The notes: generated by a model from the letters alone, not told the origin. Shown: positions 49,549-58,914, counted from the stretch's first letter. The stretch is 64,000 nt of DNA from Modestobacter roseus (GCF_007994135.1 NZ_VLKF01000001.1:2728001-2792000), one strand, 5' to 3'. Numbers and translations are program-made.

Positions 49549-52500
49549 GACGTCACCTGCCGGCCGGACTCCTGCACCGGGCAGCTGCGCCGGAACGCGC
49601 AGCGCTCGCAGTCGGTGTCGGTGCGCGCGACGAACGTGCCGGCACCCATGCCCTCGCCCACCTCCGCGATCAGCTCCCCGGCCCACGTCTCGCGCGGGTC
49701 GACGTCGGTGGGCAACGGCGACTGCGCGTGCTCCTTGGCGGCCTTCTGCGCGCCACCCACCTGCAGCAGCGCCGCTCCCCCGCTCACCGTGCCGTGCTGC
49801 TCGAAGGCGCCCTCGGCGACGGCCACCTGGTAGGCGGCCAGCTGCCCGTGCTCCTCGACGGTGCGCGGCGCGGTCTTGCCGGTCTTCAGGTCGACGACGA
49901 CCAGCCGGCCGTCGGCGTCGCGCTCCAGCCGGTCGACCTGCCCCCGCAGCCGGGCCCGGCCGACGACGACGTCGAAGTCCTCCTCCGCGGCGACCAGTTC
50001 GCGGTCGCCCTTCGCGTGCCAGGCGAGGAACTTGGTCAGCATCTCCTGGGCGCGGTCGCGCTGCCGCTGGTCGAACCAGCCCGGCCCGAGGTCCAGCCCG
50101 TCGAGCTCGGCGTCGAGCACCGCCGGGGCCTCGGCCGGGGGCAGGCCCTCGGCCACCCGCTGGGCGACGTCGTGCACCGCCGACCCGACCGTGCGGGTGG
50201 CCTCCGGGGCCGCCTCCGCACCGACCGCGCCGAGCACCCACCGCAGCGGGCAGCGCTGGAAGGTGTCGATCGCCGAGGGACGCACCGGGACGACGTCGGC
50301 GGGGTCGACCAGGGGCGCGTCGTCCGACAGCGGCGCCAGGCCCCACCAGCCGACCGGGTCGGCGCCGGGCACGCGTTCCTCGGCCAGCCGGCGCAGCACC
50401 GCTCCGGCGCTGGACCGGCGCGGCGACGGGGTGTGCGGGTCGGTGAGGTGCCGACGCAGCTCGGCGACCAGCGCCGGGAGGGTGAGCTGGCGGGGCAGCG
50501 GGGTGTGCGGCCGGGTGCCGTCGCCGCCGGCCGGTGGCGGGGCGACCAGGTCCAGGAAGCGCGACGCCGCGGCCCCGGCGTCCCCGCCGTCCAGCGCGCC
50601 GTCGACGGCGGTGACCAGCAATCGCCGCCGGGCCCGGGTGCAGGCCACGTAGAACAGCCGCCGCTCCTCGGCGAGGGCGAGCGTGCGGCGGTCGAGGTTC
50701 TCCGGGTCGGTGCCCCCCGCGGCGTCCACCAGGTCCTCGGCGCCGAGCAGGCTGGCCCGGGTGCGCAGGTCCGGCCACACGCCCTCCTGCACCCCGGCGA
50801 CGCAGACGACGTCCCACTCCAGGCCCTTGCTGGCGTGCGCGGTGAGCAGCCGGACCGTCTCCCCCGCCGGCGCGCGGGCCGCGCCGCTGTCACCGGGCAG
50901 CTGCTGGGCACCCAGGTGGGCCACGAAGGCGGCCACCCCGGCGTGCGGCAGCCGGTCGACGAAGGCCGCGGCGGCGTCGAAGAGGGAGACCACCGCGTCG
51001 AGGTCGCGGTCGGCGACCGCGCCGGTCGGCCCGCCCGCCGCGCTCGCCCGGGCCCAGCGGTGACCGAGCCCGCTGGCCTGCCACATCGCCCACAGCACGT
51101 CCTCGGCCGAGCCGTCGGTGGCCAGTGCGAACCGGCCGGCCGAGAGCACCCGCGCGACCCGGGCCGCCGGGCGGGCCACGTGCTCGGGCAGCACGTCCAG
51201 CAGCGTCGCGTCGGCGAGCACCGCGGCCAGCGGCGCACCCCGCAGGCCACCGTCGTCCGGGCGGTCGACCAGGGCCCGCCGGGCCGCGCGGCGCAGCCGG
51301 CGCAGGTCGAGCACGGTCGCCCCGCCCAGCGGCGAGGCGAGCAGGGCCTCCGCGCCCGGCTCGTCGAACCCGGCCTCGCCCGGTTCGCCGCCGGCCGGGG
51401 ACGGCGCCGGCAGGAGGGCACCGAGAGCGGCCAGGAACGGCTGGACCGCCGGCTGCGCGGCGAGCGCGACGTCGTCGGCGGAGACGGCGACCGGGACCCC
51501 GGCCTGGGACAGCGCGCGGCGCACCGGCGCGAGCCCGGTCGCCGCCGAGCGGACCACCACCGCCATCTGCGACCAGGGCACGCCGTCGAGCAGGTGGGCC
51601 CGGCGGAGCGTGTCGGCGAGGAACGCCGCCTCGGTGGCCGGGGAGTCGAAGACGTGCACCTGCGCCTCACCCGGTGCAGCCGCGTCACCCGGGGTCAGGC
51701 GGCGGTGCTCCCAGGGGCCGGGCAGCCCTTCGGCGACCCGGCGGCTGACCGCGAGCAGCTCGGCCCCCGAGCGACGGCAGACGCCGAGGGACAGCCGGTC
51801 GGCGGGGCGGCCGTCCCGGTGCCGGAAGCGGGTGGGGAACTCGACGATGCCGCGCGGTTCGGCGCCGCGGAAGGCGTAGATGGCCTGGTCGGGGTCGCCG
51901 ACGACGACCAGGTCGCCGCCGCCACCGGACAGCAGCTCGACCAGGTCCACCTGCGCCGGGTCGGTGTCCTGGTACTCGTCGACGAACAGCCAGCGCGCCC
52001 GCTCGCGCTCGGTGCGCAGCAGGTCGGGGTCGGCGCGCAGCTCGTCGATCGCGGTGCGCACCAGCTCGGCCGGGTCGTAGCCGCTGGCGCCGCCGCGGGC
52101 CGCCGTCGCGAAGGCGGACACCCCGGCGTACTGGTCGGCGAAGCGGGCGGCGGCCACCCAGTGCGGCAGCCCGCGGTCCCGGCCCCAGGCGGCCAGCCGG
52201 TCGGGGTCGATGCCGCGTTCGGTGGCCCGCAGCAGCAGCTCGCGCAGCTCCTCCCGGAAGCCGGTGGTCTGCAGGGCCGCGGCGAGCTCGTCGGGCCAGC
52301 GCACGCCGTCCTCGGCGACGTCACCGGCGAGGAGCTCGGCGACGACCGCGTCCTGCTCGGCCGCGGTCAGCAGCCGGGGGGCGGGCTCGCCGCGCAGCAC
52401 GGCGGCCCGGCGCAGCACCCCGAAGGCGTAGGAGTGGAAGGTCCGCGCCACCGGCTCACGGATGGTGCGCCCGACCCGGGCGGTGATCCGGGTGCGCAGC

Positions 52501-52766
52501 TCACCGGCGGCCTTGCGGCTGAAGGTGAGCACCAGCAGGCGTTCGGGGTCGGCGCCGGCCTCGATGCGGGTGGCGACTGCCTCCACGATCGTCGTCGTCT
52601 TCCCGGTGCCGGGGCCGGCCAGCACCAGCAGCGGCCCGCCCGGGTGGTCGACGACCGCCTGCTGGGTCGGGTCGAGCCGCGGGCGGACGACCGGCGCGAC
52701 CTCGGGCTGCACCAGCCGGTAGACCGGCTCCGCCGTCGACCCGATCGCCCCGCTGTCCCCCCGCAC
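49545..52766 (-). CDS. adnA: AdnA subunit of the AdnAB helicase-nuclease
   Basis: 1073 residues. Motor with Walker A AGPGTGKTTTIVEA, VDEYQDTDPAQ, GDPDQAIYAFRGAEP and YVACTRARRRLL; C-terminal nuclease with DRLERDADGRLVVVDLKTGK. Cluster cysteines in TFQRCPLRW and DCERCAFRRSCPV fit the iron-sulfur pin of this nuclease class. GTG 52766. Upstream gene of the adnA-adnB operon, with the alkyltransferase-like gene 40 bases before it on the same strand. Confidence 0.93.
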   Translation of the reverse strand: MRGDSGAIGSTAEPVYRLVQPEVAPVVRPRLDPTQQAVVDHPGGPLLVLAGPGTGKTTTIVEAVATRIEAGADPERLLVLTFSRKAAGELRTRITARVGRTIREPVARTFHSYAFGVLRRAAVLRGEPAPRLLTAAEQDAVVAELLAGDVAEDGVRWPDELAAALQTTGFREELRELLLRATERGIDPDRLAAWGRDRGLPHWVAAARFADQYAGVSAFATAARGGASGYDPAELVRTAIDELRADPDLLRTERERARWLFVDEYQDTDPAQVDLVELLSGGGGDLVVVGDPDQAIYAFRGAEPRGIVEFPTRFRHRDGRPADRLSLGVCRRSGAELLAVSRRVAEGLPGPWEHRRLTPGDAAAPGEAQVHVFDSPATEAAFLADTLRRAHLLDGVPWSQMAVVVRSAATGLAPVRRALSQAGVPVAVSADDVALAAQPAVQPFLAALGALLPAPSPAGGEPGEAGFDEPGAEALLASPLGGATVLDLRRLRRAARRALVDRPDDGGLRGAPLAAVLADATLLDVLPEHVARPAARVARVLSAGRFALATDGSAEDVLWAMWQASGLGHRWARASAAGGPTGAVADRDLDAVVSLFDAAAAFVDRLPHAGVAAFVAHLGAQQLPGDSGAARAPAGETVRLLTAHASKGLEWDVVCVAGVQEGVWPDLRTRASLLGAEDLVDAAGGTDPENLDRRTLALAEERRLFYVACTRARRRLLVTAVDGALDGGDAGAAASRFLDLVAPPPAGGDGTRPHTPLPRQLTLPALVAELRRHLTDPHTPSPRRSSAGAVLRRLAEERVPGADPVGWWGLAPLSDDAPLVDPADVVPVRPSAIDTFQRCPLRWVLGAVGAEAAPEATRTVGSAVHDVAQRVAEGLPPAEAPAVLDAELDGLDLGPGWFDQRQRDRAQEMLTKFLAWHAKGDRELVAAEEDFDVVVGRARLRGQVDRLERDADGRLVVVDLKTGKTAPRTVEEHGQLAAYQVAVAEGAFEQHGTVSGGAALLQVGGAQKAAKEHAQSPLPTDVDPRETWAGELIAEVGEGMGAGTFVARTDTDCERCAFRRSCPVQESGRQVTS

Positions 52767-52805
52767 CCCTCGATGAGAACACGACCCACCGACGGTTCCG
52801 CGGAC

Positions 52806-53120
52806 TCAGGGCTCCTCGGGCCAGCCGACGGCGGCGAGGTCGACCCGGATGCCGCGCAGCGGCACGCCCTCGGCGGCCAGCAGGGCGAGCTGGCGCACCC
52901 GCACCGGCTCGGCCGGGGTGCCGTCGGCGCGCACGACCCGGTGCCAGGGCACCGCCCCGCCGCCGGCCGACAGCGCGCGGGCCACCCGCCGCGGACCGAC
53001 ACCGACCAGCCGGCCGATGGCCCCGTAGGTGCTCACCCGGCCCGGTGGGATGGCCTCCACGGCGTCGAAGACCGCCTCGTCGACGTCGGCGGCCGACCGC
53101 TCCTCCCCCGCGGACGCCAC
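52806..53120 (-). CDS. Alkyltransferase-like (ATL) DNA-binding protein
   Basis: 104 residues with the MGMT C-terminal fold: VFDAVEAIPPGRVSTYGAIG, then the active-site position VPWHRVV, where Trp59 replaces the methyl-acceptor Cys of PCHR. It cannot transfer alkyl groups; ATLs bind O6-alkylguanine and hand it to nucleotide excision repair. Rv3204 homologue. Next to adnAB in a repair cluster. Confidence 0.9.
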   Translation of the reverse strand: MASAGEERSAADVDEAVFDAVEAIPPGRVSTYGAIGRLVGVGPRRVARALSAGGGAVPWHRVVRADGTPAEPVRVRQLALLAAEGVPLRGIRVDLAAVGWPEEP

Positions 53121-53124
53121 CGGC

Positions 53125-53971
53125 TCAGCCCACGAAGTCGCTGTTCTCGACCCACCACTCGTACAGCGCGACGACGTCGTCCTGGGACTCCCCCGGTGCG
53201 CTCACCACGCCCTCGGTGAGGAACTCGTCGTCGGTCCAGTAGACGAACGCGGTGCCGTCGGTCAGCCCGCAGGCGAGCAGCCCGCCGACCGCGTCGCCCC
53301 GCACCCACTCGCCGTAGCCGTCCTCGGTGCAGTCGGTCGCAGCACCCCACTCCTCGAGGCCCAGCCCGGTGACGTCGGCGGCGAAGACGTCGTCGAGGGT
53401 GTCCACGTCGGGGTAGCGGAGGAAGGTCGCGTCGGTCGGTCCGGGCCGGCTCGACGCCGGCCCGCAGGCGGCCGCGGCGACGTCGCCGTCCCCGATCAGG
53501 TCGGCCTCACCGCAGTCGGTGAAGTCGGCGGGCAGCGTGGCGAGGAACTCCTCGATCCCGACGGACGGGGCCGCGGTGAAACCGCCGGTGTCCGGTGCCG
53601 TCGACGGGGGCGCCGGCCGGGAGGCGGAGGTCGAGGCGTCGGTCGAGGGGGCAGCCAGTGAGGTGGACGGCTCGTCCCCGTCGCTCCCCAGCCACAGCAC
53701 CAGGCCGACGGCGAGCCCGGCCAGCAGCGCCACCACGGCGGCGGCGGTGATGACCACCGTGCGCTTCCGGTCCGGCTGCGGTGCCCGGGGGCAGCCCCCT
53801 GTCCGGGGGCGCCCCAACCGCCGGACGGCCCGGCCGCCGGGCCCCACGCGCCCCCGCGGGCTGCTGGCCAACCGGTGGGATCCCCCAGCCGGTGCCCGGC
53901 TGCGGCCCCCACGGTGACTGCCCGGTGGGCTGCGCGTCGTGGGGCGGTGGCCCCTGGGGTGGCTGGCTCAT
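53125..53971 (-). CDS. Pro-rich membrane-anchored protein with frame breaks
   Basis: From ATG 53971 the frame reads MSQPPQGPPPHDAQPTGQS; it then breaks near the CCCCC run at 53851-53855, passes through a Gly/Ala/Pro stretch in another frame, and breaks again near 53784-53791 into the frame of the body. Adding one base at each site gives a single Pro-rich cytoplasmic tail, one membrane helix (TVVITAAAVVALLAGLAVGL) and a roughly 190-residue outer domain with six Cys (TDCGEADLIGDG). No known family. The two breaks may be sequence errors. Stop lies 4 bases before the ATL start. Confidence 0.6.
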
Positions 53972-54058
53972 GGGTGCGGACCTCCGGCTCGGCTGTTCGA
54001 CGACGGAGCCTAGGTGCGTGACCGGCGCCATCGGGCCCGACAGGCCCGCGACCCACCC

Positions 54059-54646
54059 TCAGGAGCGACGTCCGAACCGGGCCAGCAGCCGGGTCTGCAG
54101 GTCTGCGCCGGGCGGTGGCTCGACGGGCGCGGCGAACAGGCCGGGCTGCCCGTCGTCGCCGAGGTGGGCCTCGGCGTACCGGAACGCGGCGGCGGCGAGC
54201 TCCGGGTCGAGGTGGGTGTCCCCGCCGACCGCGCGGGCGAGGTCCCACGCGTGGACGGTGAGGTCCGCGGTCATCTCGGTGAGGTAGACGGCGGCGCTGG
54301 CCGGGCCGGCGGACAGCTGCACCGTGCGGTCGAGTGCGGCGGGGTCGGCCCACGCCGCCAGCGCGCCGTCGGCCGCGGTCTCCCAGGCGGTGAGCGGGTC
54401 GGTGCCGACCAGCGCGTCGGTGTCGGTGGGGATGCGCGGGGCGACGTCGTCGAGCGGCTCGCCGGCCAGCAGTGGCGGCACCCACAGCTGCTCGCTGGTC
54501 AGGTGGGCGACCAGGTCGGCGACGCTCCACTCGGGCAGCGCGGGAGCGTCCCACTCCCCCGGTTCGACGGCGTCGACCCGGTCGGTGAACTGCGCCTGGG
54601 CCCGCTGGAAGAGCAGCAGCAGGTCGGCGTGGCTGGACTCGGGCAT
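54059..54646 (-). CDS. TIGR03086/DinB-like metal-binding protein
   Basis: 195 residues, four-helix DinB fold of the mycothiol-dependent maleylpyruvate isomerase group: DRVDAVEPGEWDAPALPEW, WSVADLVAHLTSE, MTADLTVHAWDLARAVG with metal-binding His residues, then YAEAHLG. Enzymatic activity is not known for most members. ATG 54646. Rv3205c homologue by position. Confidence 0.78.
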   Translation of the reverse strand: MPESSHADLLLLFQRAQAQFTDRVDAVEPGEWDAPALPEWSVADLVAHLTSEQLWVPPLLAGEPLDDVAPRIPTDTDALVGTDPLTAWETAADGALAAWADPAALDRTVQLSAGPASAAVYLTEMTADLTVHAWDLARAVGGDTHLDPELAAAAFRYAEAHLGDDGQPGLFAAPVEPPPGADLQTRLLARFGRRS

Positions 54647-54662
54647 GCCGCCAGTAGACAGC

Positions 54663-54699
54663 ACGAGGGCCCCGCTCCTGGGTGGAGCGGGGCCCTCGT
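54663..54699 (-). terminator. Stem-loop after moeZ
   Basis: 16-base perfect arms (54663-54678, 54684-54699) and a TGGGT loop, 6 bases past the moeZ stop. Confidence 0.6.
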
Positions 54700-54705
54700 C
54701 GTCCG

Positions 54706-55866
54706 TCAGTACGTGGGGAGCGTCTTGTCGATCCGCGTGGCCCACGAGGTGACGCCGCCCTGCACGTGGACGGCGTCCTTGAAGCCGGCGTTCTTCACCG
54801 CGGCCAGCGCCTCGGCGGAGCGCACCCCGGTCTTGCAGTGCAGCACGATCGGCTTGTCGTTGGGCAGCTGGGACAGCGCCCGGCCGGAGAGGATCTCGTC
54901 CTTGGGGATGAGCTTCGCGCCCGGGATCGAGACGATCTCGTACTCGTTGGGCTCGCGGACGTCGATCAGCTCGAAGTCCTTGCCGGCGTCCATCATGTCC
55001 TTGAGCTCGTCGACGGTGATCGTCGAGCCGGCCGCGGCCTCCTGCGCCTCCTCGGAGACGACGCCGCAGAAGCTCTCGTAGTCGATGAGGCCGGTGATCG
55101 GCTCACCCTCCGGGTCCTTGCGCACCTTGATGGTGCGGAAGGTCATCTCCAGGGCGTCGTAGACCATCAGCCGGCCGAGCAGCGTCTCGCCGATGCCCGT
55201 GATCAGCTTGATCGCCTCGGTCGCCTGGATGGCGCCGACGGTGGCGCACAGCACACCGAGCACGCCACCCTCGGCGCAGCTGGGGACCATGCCCGGCGGC
55301 GGCGGCACCGGGTACAGGTCGCGGTAGTTGGGCCCGTGCTCGTTCCAGAAGACCGAGACCTGGCCGTCGAACCGGTAGATCGAGCCCCACACGTACGGCT
55401 TGTCCAGCAGCACGGCGGCGTCGTTGACCAGGTACCGCGTGGCGAAGTTGTCGGTGCCGTCGACGATCAGGTCGTACTGGCTGAAGATCTCCAGCACGTT
55501 CTCGTTGTCCAGCCGCGTCTCGTGCAGCCGGACGTCGACGTAGGGGTTGATCTCCCGGATCGAGTCGGCGGCGCTCTGCGCCTTGGACCGACCGACGTCG
55601 GACTGCCCGTGGATGATCTGGCGCTGCAGGTTGGACTCGTCGACGGTGTCGAACTCGACGATGCCCAGGGTCCCGACGCCGGCCGCGGCCAGGTACATCA
55701 GCACCGGCGAGCCGAGGCCACCGGCGCCCACGGCGAGCACCTTGGCGTTCTTGAGCCGCTTCTGCCCGTCCATCCCGACGTCGGGGATGATCAGGTGGCG
55801 GCTGTAGCGGCGGACCTCGTCGATCGACAGGTCGTCGGCGGGCTCCACCAGGGGTGGCAACTGCAC
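54706..55866 (-). CDS. moeZ: MoeZ: adenylyltransferase and rhodanese sulfurtransferase
   Basis: 386 residues. N-terminal E1-like domain: AVGAGGLGSPVLMYLAAAGVG, DESNLQRQIIHG, DGTDNFATRYLVND. C-terminal rhodanese with catalytic Cys in LHCKTGVRSAEAL. Activates and thiolates ThiS/MoaD/CysO-type sulfur carriers for molybdopterin, cysteine and thioamide synthesis. The CxxC zinc ligands are only partly visible (SCAEGG and SFCGV). SigR-type promoter upstream; GTG start. Confidence 0.93.
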   Translation of the reverse strand: MQLPPLVEPADDLSIDEVRRYSRHLIIPDVGMDGQKRLKNAKVLAVGAGGLGSPVLMYLAAAGVGTLGIVEFDTVDESNLQRQIIHGQSDVGRSKAQSAADSIREINPYVDVRLHETRLDNENVLEIFSQYDLIVDGTDNFATRYLVNDAAVLLDKPYVWGSIYRFDGQVSVFWNEHGPNYRDLYPVPPPPGMVPSCAEGGVLGVLCATVGAIQATEAIKLITGIGETLLGRLMVYDALEMTFRTIKVRKDPEGEPITGLIDYESFCGVVSEEAQEAAAGSTITVDELKDMMDAGKDFELIDVREPNEYEIVSIPGAKLIPKDEILSGRALSQLPNDKPIVLHCKTGVRSAEALAAVKNAGFKDAVHVQGGVTSWATRIDKTLPTY

Positions 55867-55931
55867 GGGGCGCTCCTCACACGGCTGTGTTCGTCAGGGC
55901 TGTCCGGCCGGGCCGGCGTCCTGGACTGCGC

Positions 55932-55958
55932 AACAGCCTGAAACGGGCCGGTAATCCC
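55932..55958 (-). promoter_or_regulatory. Possible SigR-type promoter of moeZ
   Basis: Minus strand GGGATT (55953-55958), 18-base spacer, GTT (55932-55934). One base away from GGGAAT. 65 bases before the start codon. Confidence 0.4.
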
Positions 55959-55996
55959 GGTCCCGAACCCGATCCCACTGACCGGGACGGCCGCCG

Positions 55997-56455
55997 TCAC
56001 CGGTCGTCCTCGAACGGCGGCTTGCTCCACCAGTGGCCGGCCAGTCCGGCGAAGACGACGCCGGGGACCAGGAGGAGTGGTGCCCCGATGGCGACTCCGC
56101 CGCCGGCTACCGCGGTCCTGATCACCATCACCACCGCGACCCCGATGAAGGCACTGGCCACGACCGCGTACGCGATCACCCGGAACCGCCGGTCGGCACC
56201 CTCGTCCACCTCGCGCTCGCGTGGCACCGCGGCACTCGACCGCACCGGGGTGGCACCGTCGTCCGCGGGGCGTCCCGCCGCTCCGGGACCTCGTCGGGCG
56301 GCCGTGACGGACGCCGTCGTCGCGGCGATGGCCATGAGCAGCACGAGGCCCTGACCGACCGGTGACCCGTTCCCGTCGTGGGTCACCGAGAGAACGGCCG
56401 TGGCGACCCACAGCACTCCTGCTGTCGCGCCCAGCCACAGGACACGCGGCCTCAT
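55997..56455 (-). CDS. Small integral membrane protein, unknown
   Basis: 152 residues with four hydrophobic stretches: VLWLGATAGVLWVATAVLSV, GLVLLMAIAATTASVTA, VIAYAVVASAFIGVAVVMVI and a Gly-rich LLLVPGVVFAGLAG. A charged loop of about 35 residues sits after the second. It does not match a family I recognise. ATG 56455 used. It may share the transcript of moeZ, as the gap is 130 bases and holds the candidate SigR promoter. Confidence 0.6.
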   Translation of the reverse strand: MRPRVLWLGATAGVLWVATAVLSVTHDGNGSPVGQGLVLLMAIAATTASVTAARRGPGAAGRPADDGATPVRSSAAVPREREVDEGADRRFRVIAYAVVASAFIGVAVVMVIRTAVAGGGVAIGAPLLLVPGVVFAGLAGHWWSKPPFEDDR

Positions 56456-56572
56456 GTCACCAGACCCTCGCACAGCTGTCGTCCAGCCACCTGCTCCACA
56501 GCAGCGGCAGCCGGAGGCGCCTGGGTACGGACCATGGCTCGGCGCAGCCGGGGGACGGAACCTGACGGCGGG

Positions 56573-56861
56573 GCGATCCGGAGGATCGCGATGTCACGGA
56601 GAACGGCGGCGTCAGCCGCCTCAGCGGAGTCGACGCGGGGCCCGGAGGGTCCCCGGCGGGGCCGCTGGGAACGGCTCAACGCACCAGGGGCACGGCACCT
56701 GGCCGCGATGCGATCCGGAGGATCGCGACGTCACGGAGAACGGCGGCGTCAGCCGCCTCAGCGGAGCCGGCGCGGGGCCCGGAAGGTCCCCGGCGGCGCT
56801 GCTGGCAGCGGCTCAACGCACCAGGGGCACGGCACCTGGCCGCGATGGCGGCCGGAGGCCG
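56573..56861. repeat. 137-bp tandem duplication with hairpins, plus partial third unit
   Basis: Unit 1 is 56573-56709 and unit 2 is 56710-56846, differing at a handful of bases. Each begins with GCGATCC-GGA-GGATCGC and contains a GGCGGC-GTCA-GCCGCC hairpin and AACGGCTCAACGC. A third start, GCGGCC-GGA-GGCCGC (56847-56861), follows. The rest of the gap, 56456-56572, shows nothing recognisable. Confidence 0.85.
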
Positions 56862-56862
56862 C

Positions 56863-57831
56863 CTACGGGTAGGGCCAGGCGTTCTTGACGCAGCCCTGCA
56901 GCCCGAGCGTCTGCTGCTGCATGACCGGGGCGAGCTGCCCCGGTCCGGGGCAGGGCTGGTGGCCGTTGCCGAGCGCGTGCCCGACCTCGTGGTTGACCAC
57001 GTACTGCCGGTAGGTGGCGATGTCGCCGCCGTAGTCGGGGACGGCGGTCTCCCACCGGGCCAGGTTGATCACGGCGCGCTCGCCGTACCGGCAGGAGGTG
57101 TAGCCACCGGTGCCGACCCCGGGGCAGTAGGTCTCCATGCTCCCCGGGCTGACCAGGCTGACCCGGAAGTCGTAGCCACCGGCGTCGGCCTCGGTCGCCC
57201 CGACCCGCTGGAAGGACCGCTGCCCACCGGCGCCCCAGGAGCGCGGGTCGCCGAGGATGCCCTCGACGGCGGCGGCGAACTGTGCGCCGTCCACCCCGAT
57301 GCCGTCCTCGACCTCGACGACGAAGCGTTCCAGCGGCCCGGTGCCGTAGACCTGCGAGCTGCCGTCGACCACCGAGACGGTGCCCGCTCCCTGCTCGACG
57401 TAGGTGGGCGGCGCAGCCGCCGGCGGGGGCTCCGCCACCGGCGCACCCTCACCCTCGGCGGGGGCTTGGTCGACCGGCGCCGGCTCGACGGCGGGCGTGC
57501 TCACCGCCGGCGGGGCCGCGACCGGGTCGGCCATCGTCGTCCGGTCGGAGCCGCTGAGCGCGACGTCGGCCAGGGTGATCACGGTGGCCAGGGCGAGCAC
57601 CGGGATGGCGTAGGCGCGCCAGCCGTACCGGCGGACGAGCCGGCGGAACGGGCCGACGGGCGGCGGCGCCGGACGACGGCCCCGGGGCACCGGGTCGCGG
57701 CGGGCGACCAGCGGTCCGGTGCGCGCGCCGGGGCCGGCCGGCGGTGCGCCGCGCGCGGACCGGGGCGCCGGGACGGGAGGCCGCGGCGGCCGCGCCGGGG
57801 GGCGACCGGGACGGTCGTCGGGGCTGGCCAC
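56863..57831 (-). CDS. DUF3152 secreted/anchored zinc-metalloprotease-like protein
   Basis: 322 residues, Rv3207c homologue. Cytoplasmic Pro/Arg-rich tail, one membrane helix at about residues 75-93 (YAIPVLALATVITLADVAL), an Ala/Pro linker, then the DUF3152 domain with the metzincin site HEVGHALGNGH (H281, H285, H291). Conserved Cys pairs near CPGVG and CPGPG suit an extracellular location. Substrate unknown. Confidence 0.88.
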   Translation of the reverse strand: MASPDDRPGRPPARPPRPPVPAPRSARGAPPAGPGARTGPLVARRDPVPRGRRPAPPPVGPFRRLVRRYGWRAYAIPVLALATVITLADVALSGSDRTTMADPVAAPPAVSTPAVEPAPVDQAPAEGEGAPVAEPPPAAAPPTYVEQGAGTVSVVDGSSQVYGTGPLERFVVEVEDGIGVDGAQFAAAVEGILGDPRSWGAGGQRSFQRVGATEADAGGYDFRVSLVSPGSMETYCPGVGTGGYTSCRYGERAVINLARWETAVPDYGGDIATYRQYVVNHEVGHALGNGHQPCPGPGQLAPVMQQQTLGLQGCVKNAWPYP

Positions 57832-57903
57832 GGCGGCCAGGTTCTCACGGATGGCGCGTTGCGCGGCAGAGCCGCCGGGCGACGACCCGGGCGCGTGTCC
57901 GGC

Positions 57904-58914
57904 TCAGGCCTGCGCGGTCGGGGAGTCCTGGCCGACGGCCCGCGCGCGGTCCGCCACGTCCTCGGCGAGGGCGAGCACGGCCCGGGCGGTGGGCTCGGGC
58001 GCCTCCATCATCGCCAGGTGGCCGATGCCGGGCTGCACCTGGAGCCGGGCGTCGGGCAGCACCTCGGCGAGGCGGCCGGCGACCGCCGGGTCGACCAGCC
58101 GGTCGCGGTCGCCGGTGACCACGAGCGCCGGCATCCGCACCGACCTGGCCATGCGCCAGGCGTTGGCCCGGCCGAACCGCAGGTAGGAGGTGATCAGGCC
58201 GCGCAGGCTGCGGGTGAGCGCCTGCCCGGCCCACGGCTGCTCGTCGCGTTCGCGCATCTCCTCGACCACCTGCTCCAGGCGTTCGGGCGGGACGCGGCTG
58301 GGGTCTCCGAAGCAGGTCTGCACCAGCCCGCGCACCCGCTCCTCCGGGCTGATCCCGGACAGCCGCCGCTCGGCCAGGGACGGCACACCCGGCAGCAGCA
58401 CGAGGGTGATCGCGCGGTCGAGCGCATCGGGCACCCGGTAGACCGGCATGGCCGCGGAGATCAGCGTCAGGGTCGCGACCAGGTCCGGACGACGGGTGGC
58501 CACCCACACGCTGACCAGCCCGCCGAGGGAGTTGCCGACCAGGTGCACCGGCTGCCCCTGGCCCGGACCGGGGCGGGCCGTGACCCACTCCAGCACGTCG
58601 ATGACGGCCTGCGCGTGCCGCTCGATCGAGTAGCGCCGCGGCGGCCCGGACCGGCCGAACCCGGGCAGGTCCAGGGCGTGCCCCTCGAAGCGGACGGCGA
58701 GCAGCGCGGCCAGGTCCGTCCAGTTGGTCGAGGCCCCACCCAGACCGTGCACGTACAGCGCCCGCTCCCGGGGCGCATCGTCGGCCGGTCCCCGCCAGGG
58801 GGTGGAGCGGACGAAGACCTCGCCGCCGGTGACCGGAACCATCTCCCCGGACCACGGCGGGAGCAGCCGGGCGAGCCGGGGCAGCGGACTCTCGGACAGC
58901 CGTGCGTCGGTCAC
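57904..58914 (-). CDS. Alpha/beta hydrolase
   Basis: 336 residues. HGLGGASTNW oxyanion hole, nucleophile Ser129 in VGNSLGG, VVTGDRDRLVD acid strand and GIGHLAMME catalytic His. A roughly 70-residue helical cap domain lies between them. The Ser nucleophile suggests an esterase or lipase, with substrate unknown. GTG 58914, divergent from the TetR gene 100 bases away, which may control it. Confidence 0.85.
   Translation of the reverse strand: MTDARLSESPLPRLARLLPPWSGEMVPVTGGEVFVRSTPWRGPADDAPRERALYVHGLGGASTNWTDLAALLAVRFEGHALDLPGFGRSGPPRRYSIERHAQAVIDVLEWVTARPGPGQGQPVHLVGNSLGGLVSVWVATRRPDLVATLTLISAAMPVYRVPDALDRAITLVLLPGVPSLAERRLSGISPEERVRGLVQTCFGDPSRVPPERLEQVVEEMRERDEQPWAGQALTRSLRGLITSYLRFGRANAWRMARSVRMPALVVTGDRDRLVDPAVAGRLAEVLPDARLQVQPGIGHLAMMEAPEPTARAVLALAEDVADRARAVGQDSPTAQA

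Noticed and set aside
53507-54031. A separate Pro/Arg-rich gene before the membrane protein
   Set aside because: Only its first 45 codons look coding; the rest is better explained as the frameshifted start of the downstream protein.
56573-56861. CRISPR array
   Set aside because: Only two 137-base units with no unique spacers between short repeats; it is a tandem duplication.
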